61,445 bases of DNA from JBLIKP01 sp047635375 (GTDB taxonomy: Bacteria > Bacteroidota > Bacteroidia > Sphingobacteriales > Sphingobacteriaceae), in the NCBI GenBank assembly GCA_047635375.1, contig JBLIKP010000004.1, forward strand, positions 1 to 61,445, in the 5' to 3' direction. Made by a program: the position numbers and the translations under genes. The notes under the pieces are model-generated. The model saw only the letters and a program-made list of their open reading frames with translations, ran no database searches and was not told the origin of the DNA. The first letter of the stretch is position 1. Every line of letters begins with the position of its first letter. Below are positions 26,813 through 34,887 of this stretch, piece after piece.

Positions 26813-27787
26813 ATGATAAAAATTCTAGCCAACGACGGTATTGATAAATCAGGTAAGGACCTTTTAGAGGCAGCAGGTTTTTCTGTAGACACTCAAAATA
26901 TCCCCCAAGATCAATTAGTTGATAGATTAAATGAATATGATGCAATTTTAGTGCGTAGTGCTACAAAAGTTCGTCAGGAATTAATTGATGCATGCCCAAA
27001 GCTTAAGCTAATTGGTAGAGGTGGAGTGGGAATGGATAACATCGACGTTCAATATGCACGTGATAAAGGATTAACTGTGGTTAATACTCCAGGAGCATCT
27101 TCAATTTCCGTTGCTGAATTAGTTTTTTCGCATCTTTTTTCACTAGCCAGAAACCTACACATGGCAAATCGTGAGATGCCAACCAAAGGCATTTCTGATT
27201 TCGGAAAGCTGAAAAAAAAATATTCTAAAGGATTCGAATTACGTGGGAAAACCATGGGAATTATTGGATTCGGAAGAATTGGACAAGAAGTAGCTCGAAT
27301 GGCTATCGGTATGGGAATGGATGTATATGCATACAACCTTACTCCATATACTGCCGAAATCACTTTTGATTTCCCACCACATATTACCAATGCTTCTTTC
27401 AAGGTTCCAATTAATGCTACTACAAAAGAAGAAGTATTAAAAGTTGCCGATTTCGTTACTCTACATGTTCCTCACGCAGGCGGAAAGGCTGTTATTGGGA
27501 AAGAAGAAATAGCGTTGATGAAAGACAACGCAGTTTTAATCAACTGTGCTCGTGGTGGAGTAATTGACGAGGATGCATTGCTTGAAGCTTTAGCGTCGGG
27601 TAAATTACATTCAGCTGGTCTTGACGTTTTCGAAAACGAGCCAACACCGAAGGAAGCATTAGTCAACAATCCTAAGATTTCTTCAACACCGCATATTGGT
27701 GCGGCTACTGCAGAAGCACAAGAACGTGTAGGGATTGAACTAGCAGAGCAAATAATTGAAACGTTTAAAAAATTAGAATTGGTTTAA
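26813..27787 (+). CDS. serA: D-3-phosphoglycerate dehydrogenase (short form)
   Basis: A 324-residue D-2-hydroxyacid dehydrogenase with no C-terminal ACT domain. The nucleotide loop is GFGRIG (152-157). Catalytic Arg247 (CARGGVIDE), Glu276 (DVFENEP) and His294 (TPHIGAAT) are present. It oxidises 3-phosphoglycerate, the first step of serine synthesis. Lack of an ACT domain suggests no direct serine feedback. At the end of the second strand, where NAD-specific members usually have Asp, the sequence reads YAYNLTP (N175), so cofactor preference is uncertain. It lies between serC and DUF1015. Confidence 0.93.
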   Translation: MIKILANDGIDKSGKDLLEAAGFSVDTQNIPQDQLVDRLNEYDAILVRSATKVRQELIDACPKLKLIGRGGVGMDNIDVQYARDKGLTVVNTPGASSISVAELVFSHLFSLARNLHMANREMPTKGISDFGKLKKKYSKGFELRGKTMGIIGFGRIGQEVARMAIGMGMDVYAYNLTPYTAEITFDFPPHITNASFKVPINATTKEEVLKVADFVTLHVPHAGGKAVIGKEEIALMKDNAVLINCARGGVIDEDALLEALASGKLHSAGLDVFENEPTPKEALVNNPKISSTPHIGAATAEAQERVGIELAEQIIETFKKLELV

Positions 27788-27808
27788 TTTCCAATTTATT
27801 ATACTTAG

Positions 27809-29041
27809 ATGCCAAATATTAAACCATTTAGAGGATTGATTCCAGCTCCGGGTAAGGAGCTGGAAATTGCTGTTCGTCCGCCTGAGGCAATAGGCTCCAA
27901 TCCTGGGGATATTAAAATGGCTCAATTCACAAATTCTTTCCTTAACGTTATCTGTCCGTCGCACGACGGGCTTTCAATTAACGGGGTTCATGCTTTAGCA
28001 AAGAATCATTTTGAACGACTAAAAAAGAATAATTTAATCGTTCATGAAGAGGAGAAGTGTATTTACATATATAAAATTACCACAGAAGAGTCTTCCCATA
28101 CTTGCTTATGGGTTTGCACCGCTTTTGAGGATTATGTGAATAATAAGTTAAAAAAACACGAGCACACTCGTGCCGAGCGGGAAAAAGGTCTCATGGAATA
28201 TTTCATGAAGACTGGAGTAGACGCAAATCCAGTAATAGTTACTTACACTAAATCGGCAACAGTAGATCAAATTATGTATGCTGAGATGCTTAAATCGCCC
28301 TCTCACGACTTTTTTGACTCCTCAGAAAATACAAATCATAAAATTTGGATTATTAGGAAAGGGGAAGTTCAAGATTCATTAATTAAGGCTTTCGCCGAAA
28401 TCCCTTCCAGTTATATTGCCGATGGACATCATCGTGCTGCCGCGGCTTCAAATGTAGGCGTGGAGAAAAGTATGCATAATCTAAAGCATACCGGAACCGA
28501 GCCTTACAACTATTTTAGTACAGTTTACTTCTCAGATGACCAGCTTAAAATTTATGAGTTTAATAGACTTGTAAGAGACTTAAACGGGTTCACTTCACAA
28601 GAATTTATTGAGAAAATTGGTGAGGTATTTGAAGTGGTTCCAAATGGTAGTTCCCCAATATGTCCAACACAAATGAATGAATTTGGGATGTATTTAGACC
28701 AAAAATGGTATCATTTAACCTTAAAAAAATCTGTTGAAATGGGAAATACTCCAGTAGAAAAATTGGATGTTTCCATTTTACAAAACAAACTTTTTAAACC
28801 CATTCTAGATATCAGGGATCCAAGAACTGATAGCAGAATTACCGTGTTAAGCGGAAAAGAGGGATTGGTTAAACTTCAAGAGGAAGTTGATAATGGTCAT
28901 ATGGCAGTGGCCTTTTCGCTATTCCCAACGACAATCAATCAACTTATGGAAGTTGCCGATTGCGGTAGTGTAATGCCACCAAAAAGCACATGGTTTGAAC
29001 CTAAATTGCATTGTGGGTTAATCACACACGTGTTTAGCTAA
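27809..29041 (+). CDS. DUF1015 family protein in the serine operon
   Basis: A 410-residue cytoplasmic protein with no signal peptide. Conserved family blocks are FRGLIPAPG near the N-terminus, AVRPPEAIGSNPGD, KHEHTRAEREKG (116-127) and, most striking, IADGHHRAAAA (203-213). The biochemical role of DUF1015 is not established. It is 21 bp downstream of serA and shares the operon, a pairing I recall in other Bacteroidota. DGHHR recalls ParB/sulfiredoxin-fold proteins such as serine kinase SerK, so a role in phosphoserine or serine handling is a reasonable but untested inference. Confidence 0.88.
   Translation: MPNIKPFRGLIPAPGKELEIAVRPPEAIGSNPGDIKMAQFTNSFLNVICPSHDGLSINGVHALAKNHFERLKKNNLIVHEEEKCIYIYKITTEESSHTCLWVCTAFEDYVNNKLKKHEHTRAEREKGLMEYFMKTGVDANPVIVTYTKSATVDQIMYAEMLKSPSHDFFDSSENTNHKIWIIRKGEVQDSLIKAFAEIPSSYIADGHHRAAAASNVGVEKSMHNLKHTGTEPYNYFSTVYFSDDQLKIYEFNRLVRDLNGFTSQEFIEKIGEVFEVVPNGSSPICPTQMNEFGMYLDQKWYHLTLKKSVEMGNTPVEKLDVSILQNKLFKPILDIRDPRTDSRITVLSGKEGLVKLQEEVDNGHMAVAFSLFPTTINQLMEVADCGSVMPPKSTWFEPKLHCGLITHVFS
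27840..27865 (+). promoter_or_regulatory. Perfect 10-bp hairpin in the first codons of DUF1015
   Basis: TTCCAGCTCC and GGAGCTGGAA enclose the 6-base loop GGGTAA, starting 31 bases after the ATG. It encodes PAPGKELEI, and no T-run follows, so it is not a terminator. It could tune translation or be a coding coincidence. Confidence 0.3.
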
Positions 29042-29178
29042 AACAAATACCACTTAGTCTTCGTTTTCATATTGCTCCTTTGATGTATCAACATTTTGAG
29101 ATGCCTTATGCTTGCTTTAAAGGCTTATTGCATAAATTGGTCTCTTTATTGGGCATAGTTGTTCTAAAAAATTAATAA

Positions 29179-31278
29179 ATGAAGTATTTAAAGTTTTTCT
29201 CCCTATTACTTATCATTCCCTTTGCAGTTGCCTTTTTTCCTTCAAATGAATTGAAAAAGGAAGAATTAGTCATGCAATTGTTAATGCGTGGAATAGATGG
29301 GAGTCATTATGATCCGAAAACCATAGACGATGAATTTAGTCTGAAAGTCTATGATTTATACTTAGAAAGACTTGATCAAGGAAAACGCTTCCTTACTCAA
29401 AAAGAAATCGACCAATTAGAAGTATTTAAATATCAGCTTGACGAGCAAATCAAAGGAAATGACTTCGAATTTTTTCAATTATCTGAAAAATTACTAATTC
29501 AACAAATTGAAAAGGTAAATGGGTTTTATGCCCAGTTATTAGAGAAACCGTTCGATTTTACCGTTGATGAAGAAATTGAGGCAGAGGCCGATAAAATGAT
29601 TTATGCTTCAACGAATGCTGAGCTTAAAGAACGTTGGAGAAAAATATTAAAGTATCAAGTTTTGAGCCGTCTTGCGACTTCAATTGAAAGACAAGAAAAA
29701 GCATTGGAAAAAGCTGATTCAGTAATTGACATTAAGACGGTTGCTGAGCTTGAGGAGAAGGAAAGGGAAAGAGTATTGAAAAGCAACAGAGACTATTTTT
29801 CTAGATTGAACAAATTGGAGGAAAGTGATCGGTTTTCAGTTTATATGAATGCTATCGTCAATATTAATGACCCTCACACCACGTTCTTTCCACCCAAGGA
29901 TAAAGAAAACTTTGATATTACATTTTCAGGCAGACTGGAAGGGATAGGTGCAACACTTCAAGAAAAAGATGGATTTATTGAAGTTCAACGGATTGTACCC
30001 GGAAGTGCTTCATGGAGGCAAGGTGATTTAAAAGTAGGACATCAAATAATAAAAGTTGCTCAAGGAGATGACGAACCAGTGGATGTGGTAGATATGCGAC
30101 TGGACAATGCCGTGAAACTAATCCGTGGTAAAAAAGGTACAGAAGTTAGATTAACTGTTAAAAATCTTGATGGAGTAATTAGCGAGATTGCAATTATCAG
30201 GGATATTGTGGTTCTTGAAGAAACTTATGCAAAATCAATAATCATAAAAAGAGATGATCAAGGAAAGAGAATAGGTTACATTGATTTACCAAGTTTCTAT
30301 GCTGACTTCACCCGAACAGGTGGGAAATCATGCGCTGAGGATGTTTACACAGAAATTAACAAGTTAACTGAGGCCGGGATAGACGGAATGATTTTCGATT
30401 TACGTGGAAACAGCGGTGGTTCATTAAACGATGTGGTTAGAATTGGCGGCTATTTTATTGATGAAGGCCCAATGGTTCAAGTGAAAGACGGCAAAGGCCT
30501 TCCAATGGTATTGAAAGACAGAAATAAGGGTACACTTTATGATGGACCCTTGGTGGTTATGGTAAATTCCTTTAGTGCTTCAGCTTCTGAAATTATGGCC
30601 GGAGCTATGCAAGATTATAACCGTGCAATAATAATGGGATCGCCATCAACATTTGGAAAAGGTTCGGTTCAAAAATTTATAGACCTAGATCGTATGGTTC
30701 GTGGTGGTGGCACTGAGGAGTTAAAGCCTTTAGGATCTTTGAAAATTACAATGCAAAAATTCTACCGTATTAGCGGAGGAACAAATCAGCTAAAGGGAGT
30801 TGAAAGCGATATAGTCCTGCCGGATCTGTACAAATACATTGAAACAGGGGAGAAGGAATACGAATTTGCCTTAGCCTTTGATGAAATCCCCAAGGTTAAC
30901 TATCAGCCATGGCCAATGTATAATCAAAAGAAATATCAAAGTGCAATTGAAAAAAGTCAAAAGAGAATCGATAAAAATGATTTATTCAGTTTAATTGATG
31001 AGAACGCAACTAGATTAAAGGAAAATAGAGATAAGTCTATGATTACTTTAAATTTAGATAAGCTTATCGCAGAAAGGAAGCAAAACAAAGTAGATTCAAA
31101 AAAATTCGAAGTGCTGAATGAAGAAATCAAGGGCTTAGAAATTCTTCCACTTCAGTCGAGTGAATCAAACTTATCCGTCGATTCCATTAAACAAGCTAGC
31201 ACAGATACATGGCATAAAAACCTAAAAAAGGATTTATACCTGTTTGAAGCAATAAACGTTGTGGGCGATTTGAACTAG
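29179..31278 (+). CDS. prc: C-terminal processing protease (S41, Tsp/Prc type)
   Basis: A 699-residue periplasmic protease. It has a signal peptide (YLKFFSLLLIIPFAVAFF), then an N-terminal helical Tsp domain (about 30-245). A PDZ domain covers about 250-340 (GRLEGIGATLQEKDGFIEV). The S41 core has Ser468 in SFSASASEI and Lys494 in TFGKGSVQ, which form the Ser-Lys dyad, followed by a C-terminal DUF3340-like extension. Tsp trims or degrades envelope proteins from their C-termini. It is separated from DUF1015 by 137 bp with no clear promoter consensus and ends at a hairpin terminator. Confidence 0.95.
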   Translation: MKYLKFFSLLLIIPFAVAFFPSNELKKEELVMQLLMRGIDGSHYDPKTIDDEFSLKVYDLYLERLDQGKRFLTQKEIDQLEVFKYQLDEQIKGNDFEFFQLSEKLLIQQIEKVNGFYAQLLEKPFDFTVDEEIEAEADKMIYASTNAELKERWRKILKYQVLSRLATSIERQEKALEKADSVIDIKTVAELEEKERERVLKSNRDYFSRLNKLEESDRFSVYMNAIVNINDPHTTFFPPKDKENFDITFSGRLEGIGATLQEKDGFIEVQRIVPGSASWRQGDLKVGHQIIKVAQGDDEPVDVVDMRLDNAVKLIRGKKGTEVRLTVKNLDGVISEIAIIRDIVVLEETYAKSIIIKRDDQGKRIGYIDLPSFYADFTRTGGKSCAEDVYTEINKLTEAGIDGMIFDLRGNSGGSLNDVVRIGGYFIDEGPMVQVKDGKGLPMVLKDRNKGTLYDGPLVVMVNSFSASASEIMAGAMQDYNRAIIMGSPSTFGKGSVQKFIDLDRMVRGGGTEELKPLGSLKITMQKFYRISGGTNQLKGVESDIVLPDLYKYIETGEKEYEFALAFDEIPKVNYQPWPMYNQKKYQSAIEKSQKRIDKNDLFSLIDENATRLKENRDKSMITLNLDKLIAERKQNKVDSKKFEVLNEEIKGLEILPLQSSESNLSVDSIKQASTDTWHKNLKKDLYLFEAINVVGDLN

Positions 31279-31289
31279 ATTTTAAGCTC

Positions 31290-32189
31290 TTAGTGCATTT
31301 TTCTAGAAAGGAGCCTTTTGGCTCTTTTCTTGTTTAATAAAGGGTATAAAAACACGCCTAATAGGATTATTAATCCGCCTAAGTAAAACCCAGGAGTCAT
31401 TTTTTCAGTTTCCCCGAAGAAGATAAATGCCAGAATGATACCATAAATAGGCTCTAAATTAGTGGTTAACACTACCGTATAAGCCGAAAGCTTCTCCATC
31501 ACTCTAACACCGAGTACATAGGCAAAAGCAGTACAAACAGTAGATAGCAGAATCAAATAAATGTAATCTTCCTTACTTAGGTTGAAATCTAATGTAGAGG
31601 TCTTATCAGTAAATAATAATATAACAAGAGTCATTAATGCAAAACCGCCAATCATTTCGTAAAATGAGATGATCCCAGCTTTTGTTGTTTTTACCACTTT
31701 TTCATTTAAAATGGTAAAAAATGAAGCCATAAAGGCTGCTGATAATCCCCATAGGATGCCCTCAGTGTATTGGGTTTCAAAATGAAAAATCATGAAAATT
31801 CCTAACAGTATAATTACTCCCACAAAGATTTCCAATAACAGAATTTTTTCACGTCTTAGTATGGGTTGTAAAAGTGATGTGAAAAGCGTAGCTGAACTTA
31901 GACAAACAAGTGCCACCGATACTGTTGAAGCTTTAATTGAAGCAAAGAAAAATAACCAATGCAGCCCAACTAAGGCGCCTATGCCTAAAAGTGTTAGGAT
32001 CTTGTTTTTTCCAACATTAAACTTGCGTTTCATGTAGATCAAGTAAAAGAATAGGGTTATGGCTGCGAATAACATTCTATACCACACTAGCGGCAATGCC
32101 TCAAGCGTAATTAATTCACCAAGAATAGCGGTGAAACCCCATACGAATACCGTAAAATGGAGCACGATTAGATTTTTATTTGGGTGCAA
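31290..32189 (-). CDS. EamA/DMT family transporter
   Basis: A 299-residue protein with ten hydrophobic segments and two EamA repeats (LHFTVFVWGFTAILGEL at the start of the first, GLSAAFMASFFTILNEKVV at the second). The TTG at 32187-32189 is the only suitable start and lies 14 bases inside the lptG stop region, so it is probably translated by coupling. The substrate is unknown; small metabolites or amino acids are typical. It ends LNKKRAKRLLSRKMH, a basic tail facing the cytoplasm. It is convergent with prc. Confidence 0.85.
   Translation of the reverse strand: MHPNKNLIVLHFTVFVWGFTAILGELITLEALPLVWYRMLFAAITLFFYLIYMKRKFNVGKNKILTLLGIGALVGLHWLFFFASIKASTVSVALVCLSSATLFTSLLQPILRREKILLLEIFVGVIILLGIFMIFHFETQYTEGILWGLSAAFMASFFTILNEKVVKTTKAGIISFYEMIGGFALMTLVILLFTDKTSTLDFNLSKEDYIYLILLSTVCTAFAYVLGVRVMEKLSAYTVVLTTNLEPIYGIILAFIFFGETEKMTPGFYLGGLIILLGVFLYPLLNKKRAKRLLSRKMH
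31307..31328 (+). terminator. Terminator of prc, within the 3' end of the convergent EamA gene
   Basis: AAAGGAGCC, loop TTTT, GGCTCTTTT: a 9-bp stem with one G-U pair, ending in T's, 29 bases past the prc stop. The same bases encode the EamA C-terminus on the other strand. Confidence 0.6.
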
Positions 32190-33252
32190 TTTTCAATAAA
32201 TAAAGTCCGTAAATCAAGAAAGTAATATTGGGAATCCAAACCGCAATAATAGGGTGGAGGCCGCCTTTTAATGCAAATGTGGATGAGAATTGAAAAACCA
32301 TCAGGAATAGAAATGCTAGCCCAATTCCACGTCCGAGATGAGTACCAATGCCACCTCTTACTTTTCGGGATGAAGAGACTACTCCCATTAATGTTAAAAC
32401 AAATATGGCAAATGGATTTGCCCATCGTTTATATTTTTCTATTTCGTAAAGAATAGTGTTTCCAGTCCCGCGGAGCTTTTCTTTTTCGATGAGTTTGTCT
32501 AATTCGGGTAGGGTTAAAGTCTCCACAAGATTGTCTTGAAATTCAAAGTCTTCTGGTAAGATATCCATTTCGATATTTTTTCGCTGTCCTGAAATTAATT
32601 CCTCCTGAAGATTATTTATTTTACGAATAGAATAATTTTCGACGTACCAATTGTTCGAAACGGTATCCCACGTAATCCTATCGGCCATTAGTTTTTCTTT
32701 TAAAGAATCCCCTTTGAAAGTCTCCAACGAGAATTTATATCCCGTTGCTCGTGGCTGGTTGTAGGTCTGAATGAAAATAAACTTTCCGGAATCTACCTGA
32801 AGGTGAATGTTTTTAAGACCGGTAAATCGTTTCTTCTTTACATATTGATATTCAAAGTCAATCCTGGTTTTATTGGCGACAGGAATTAAATATCCGTTAA
32901 AAACAAAGCTTACCACCGCCAAAAGGAGTGCGCCCATCCAATAAGGCCATAAAAATCGTTGGAAACTTACACCAGAGCTTAATATGGCTACAATCTCTGT
33001 TTTGTTCGCCATTTGTGCAGTAAAGTATATAACTGCAATAAAAATTAACAGCGGGCTTAATATTCCAGCGAAATAGGGAATGAAGTTGAAATAATAATTG
33101 AATACAATTTTGCCTATTGGCGCATTTGACTCAAGAAAATCATCCACTTTTTCAGATATATCAAAAACCACAGCAATAGCCATGAAAATTGCTAGGGTAA
33201 AGAAAAATGTACCCAAAAACTTGAATAGGATGTATTTATCGAGTTTTTTCAA
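32176..33252 (-). CDS. LptF/LptG family permease of the lipopolysaccharide exporter
   Basis: A 358-residue YjgP/YjgQ protein. Four to six membrane segments flank a periplasmic beta-jellyroll (about residues 125-270). The start is TTG at 33250-33252, giving KKLDKYILFKFLGTFFFTLAIF, the usual family N-terminus. LptF and LptG form the inner-membrane ABC transporter with LptB that lifts LPS towards the outer membrane. It lies 6 bases after the tgt stop. Whether this is LptF or LptG is unclear; no partner is in the window. Confidence 0.9.
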   Translation of the reverse strand: MKKLDKYILFKFLGTFFFTLAIFMAIAVVFDISEKVDDFLESNAPIGKIVFNYYFNFIPYFAGILSPLLIFIAVIYFTAQMANKTEIVAILSSGVSFQRFLWPYWMGALLLAVVSFVFNGYLIPVANKTRIDFEYQYVKKKRFTGLKNIHLQVDSGKFIFIQTYNQPRATGYKFSLETFKGDSLKEKLMADRITWDTVSNNWYVENYSIRKINNLQEELISGQRKNIEMDILPEDFEFQDNLVETLTLPELDKLIEKEKLRGTGNTILYEIEKYKRWANPFAIFVLTLMGVVSSSRKVRGGIGTHLGRGIGLAFLFLMVFQFSSTFALKGGLHPIIAVWIPNITFLIYGLYLLKIAPK

Positions 33253-33258
33253 TAGTTA

Positions 33259-34389
33259 TTAAAGTCTTGTTGCTAGCGTTTTAACCATTTTGTTTTTCCA
33301 AGGAGTAAAGGTTCCAGCATTAATTTGCTCTCTTGCTTCACGCATTAGGTCAAGGTAAAAATGGAGGTTATGTAAGGTAGCAATTTGTGAACCTAAACGC
33401 TCTTTTGAAATAATGAGATGTCTTAAGTAGGCCTTTGAATAATTTTTGTCCGCGGTAAGCGAGCTTTTTCCATCAATAGGAGAGAAGTCGTCTTCCCATT
33501 TCTTATTTTTTATGTTAATACTTCCTTCCCAAGTAAATAGCATCCCATTTCTAGCGTTTCGCGTGGGCATTACACAATCGAACATGTCAACACCTAAGGC
33601 AATGGATTCAAGCAAATTAATAGGTGTACCCACACCCATCAAATATCGTGGTTTTTCCCATGGTAGGATGTTGCATACAACTTCTGTCATGGCGTACATG
33701 TCCTCAGCAGGCTCTCCAACTGAAAGTCCCCCAATGGCATTTCCTTCCCTTTCAAATGAAGCAATGGCTTCCGCCGATTTTATTCTAAGGTCCTTATAAA
33801 CGCTTCCTTGAACTATAGGAAAGAAGGTCTGTTCGAAACCATAGTGTCCTTCGGTTGAGTCAAACCGATCACAGCAACGCTGTAACCAACGATGCGTCAT
33901 TTTTATACTTCTTCGAGCGTAATTATAATCACAAGGGTAAGGTGTGCACTCATCAAAGGCCATAATAATATCAGCGCCGATAGTTCTTTGAATGTCAATG
34001 GCATTTTCTGGAGAAAAGAAATGTTTAGATCCATCGATATGAGATCTAAAGGTTACACCTTCCTCCTTAATTTTTCTGTTGTCAGCTAATGAATAAACTT
34101 GATATCCACCACTATCAGTTAACAGAGGTTTGTTCCATCCGTTAAATTTATGAAGTCCGCCGGCTTTCTTTATGATGTCTAGACCTGGTCTTAGGTAAAG
34201 GTGATAGGTGTTTCCAAGAATAATTTGGGCATTAATTTCGTTTTCGAGCTCATGCTGATGAACCCCTTTAACCGTGCCGGCTGTCCCGACAGGCATAAAA
34301 ATAGGGGTTTGGATTTCACCGTGAGCGGTGGTTAATGTTCCGGTTCTTGCTTTCGATCCGGGATCAGTATTTTTTAGTGTAAACTTCAT
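33259..34389 (-). CDS. tgt: tRNA-guanine transglycosylase
   Basis: A 376-residue TIM-barrel enzyme that exchanges guanine-34 for preQ1 in tRNAs with GUN anticodons. Catalytic D92 (TDSGGYQVYSL) and nucleophile D271 (DMFDCVMPTRNARNG) are in place. The zinc site is unusual: where the family has C-x-C-x2-C before YSRAYLRHL, this protein has IDGKSSLTADKNYSKAYLRHL (306-324) with no cysteine, although H340 (TLHNL) remains. I believe this is common in Bacteroidota Tgt. It leads a tgt-lptG-EamA operon. Confidence 0.95.
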   Translation of the reverse strand: MKFTLKNTDPGSKARTGTLTTAHGEIQTPIFMPVGTAGTVKGVHQHELENEINAQIILGNTYHLYLRPGLDIIKKAGGLHKFNGWNKPLLTDSGGYQVYSLADNRKIKEEGVTFRSHIDGSKHFFSPENAIDIQRTIGADIIMAFDECTPYPCDYNYARRSIKMTHRWLQRCCDRFDSTEGHYGFEQTFFPIVQGSVYKDLRIKSAEAIASFEREGNAIGGLSVGEPAEDMYAMTEVVCNILPWEKPRYLMGVGTPINLLESIALGVDMFDCVMPTRNARNGMLFTWEGSINIKNKKWEDDFSPIDGKSSLTADKNYSKAYLRHLIISKERLGSQIATLHNLHFYLDLMREAREQINAGTFTPWKNKMVKTLATRL

Positions 34390-34399
34390 CTCTTGGGTG

Positions 34400-34407
34400 C
34401 AAAAGTA
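34400..34407 (-). promoter_or_regulatory. Putative -7 element of tgt
   Basis: The minus strand reads TACTTTTG followed by CACC, matching TAnnTTTG. The predicted transcription start is only about 4-5 bases before the tgt ATG, so the mRNA may be nearly leaderless. The -33 match (TTG, about 16 bases upstream) is weak. Confidence 0.45.
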
Positions 34408-34679
34408 GAATATTTAATTCATCCAATAAGTTGATTTGCGATTAAAATTATTGGGAAATTTATAGGCCTATGAAAATGGAAATCATTGTAGTTATGAATT
34501 TTTTTAAAAGAATTGAAACCAAAAACAATTCAGTCCGTTAATATAAGTGTAGTTAGTATCTATTATTTAATACTATTTATCGTTTAATTTCCATTCAAGA
34601 CTATGGGATTTGATTTATTACATGTTAAGTGTAAATTGCTAGACTAAAGTTAGTTATCCAACGAAAAGAAATGGCAAAT
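34408..34679. other. AT-rich intergenic DNA without recognised gene
   Basis: No protein-like frame on either strand and no repeat seen here. It lies between the divergent tgt operon start and the duplicated small-RNA-like module. Confidence 0.4.
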
Positions 34680-34740
34680 CATGTTTGAAAATTAGGTTGG
34701 GAATCTGAAGGGGTTGGTTTTAGAATCAGCCCTTTCTTTA
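34680..34740 (+). repeat. Copy 1 of a duplicated motif-plus-terminator module
   Basis: A 23-base motif (34680-34702, CATGTTTGAAAATTAGGTTG then GGA) is followed by a terminator hairpin GAAGGGGTTG / CAGCCCTTTC (34707-34735) and T-rich sequence. The motif recurs at 34828-34850 with two mismatches, again followed by a terminator. No coding frame is associated. Possibly the 3' part of a small RNA. Confidence 0.5.
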
Positions 34741-34789
34741 TTTAAAAAACATTTCTTTTTAAATGCTATAAATATTAAAAATTTTGCCT

Positions 34790-34797
34790 TACCTTTG
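34790..34797 (+). promoter_or_regulatory. Putative -7 element for a small RNA
   Basis: TACCTTTG followed by CGG matches the strong Bacteroidota -7 form TAnnTTTG exactly. No -33 TTTG at the proper distance (TATA instead). Transcription would begin near 34804. Confidence 0.45.
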
Positions 34798-34803
34798 CGG
34801 CAG

Positions 34804-34884
34804 AATTCATGGGAGAAGTAATATTTTCATGTTTAAAAATTAGGTTGTGAAAAAAAGGGTTGGATTTATTCCGACCCTTTTTTT
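34804..34884 (+). ncRNA. Putative small RNA of about 80 nt (copy 2 of the module)
   Basis: Downstream of the -7 element, the segment contains a possible CATG...CATG hairpin (34809-34831) and the 23-base motif at 34828-34850 (21 of 23 identical to copy 1). It ends in a terminator (34851-34884: AAGGGTTGG, loop, CCGACCCTT, T-run). It holds no ORF. The terminator also works for the convergent GT2 gene on the minus strand, so an alternative is that only a bidirectional terminator is functional. No known RNA family is assigned. Confidence 0.4.
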
Positions 34885-34887
34885 GTG

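Noticed and set aside
34407..34887. tRNA, riboswitch or CRISPR in the intergenic region.
   Set aside because: No cloverleaf, no known aptamer blocks and only two imperfect repeat copies with unequal surroundings; no cas genes anywhere in the window.
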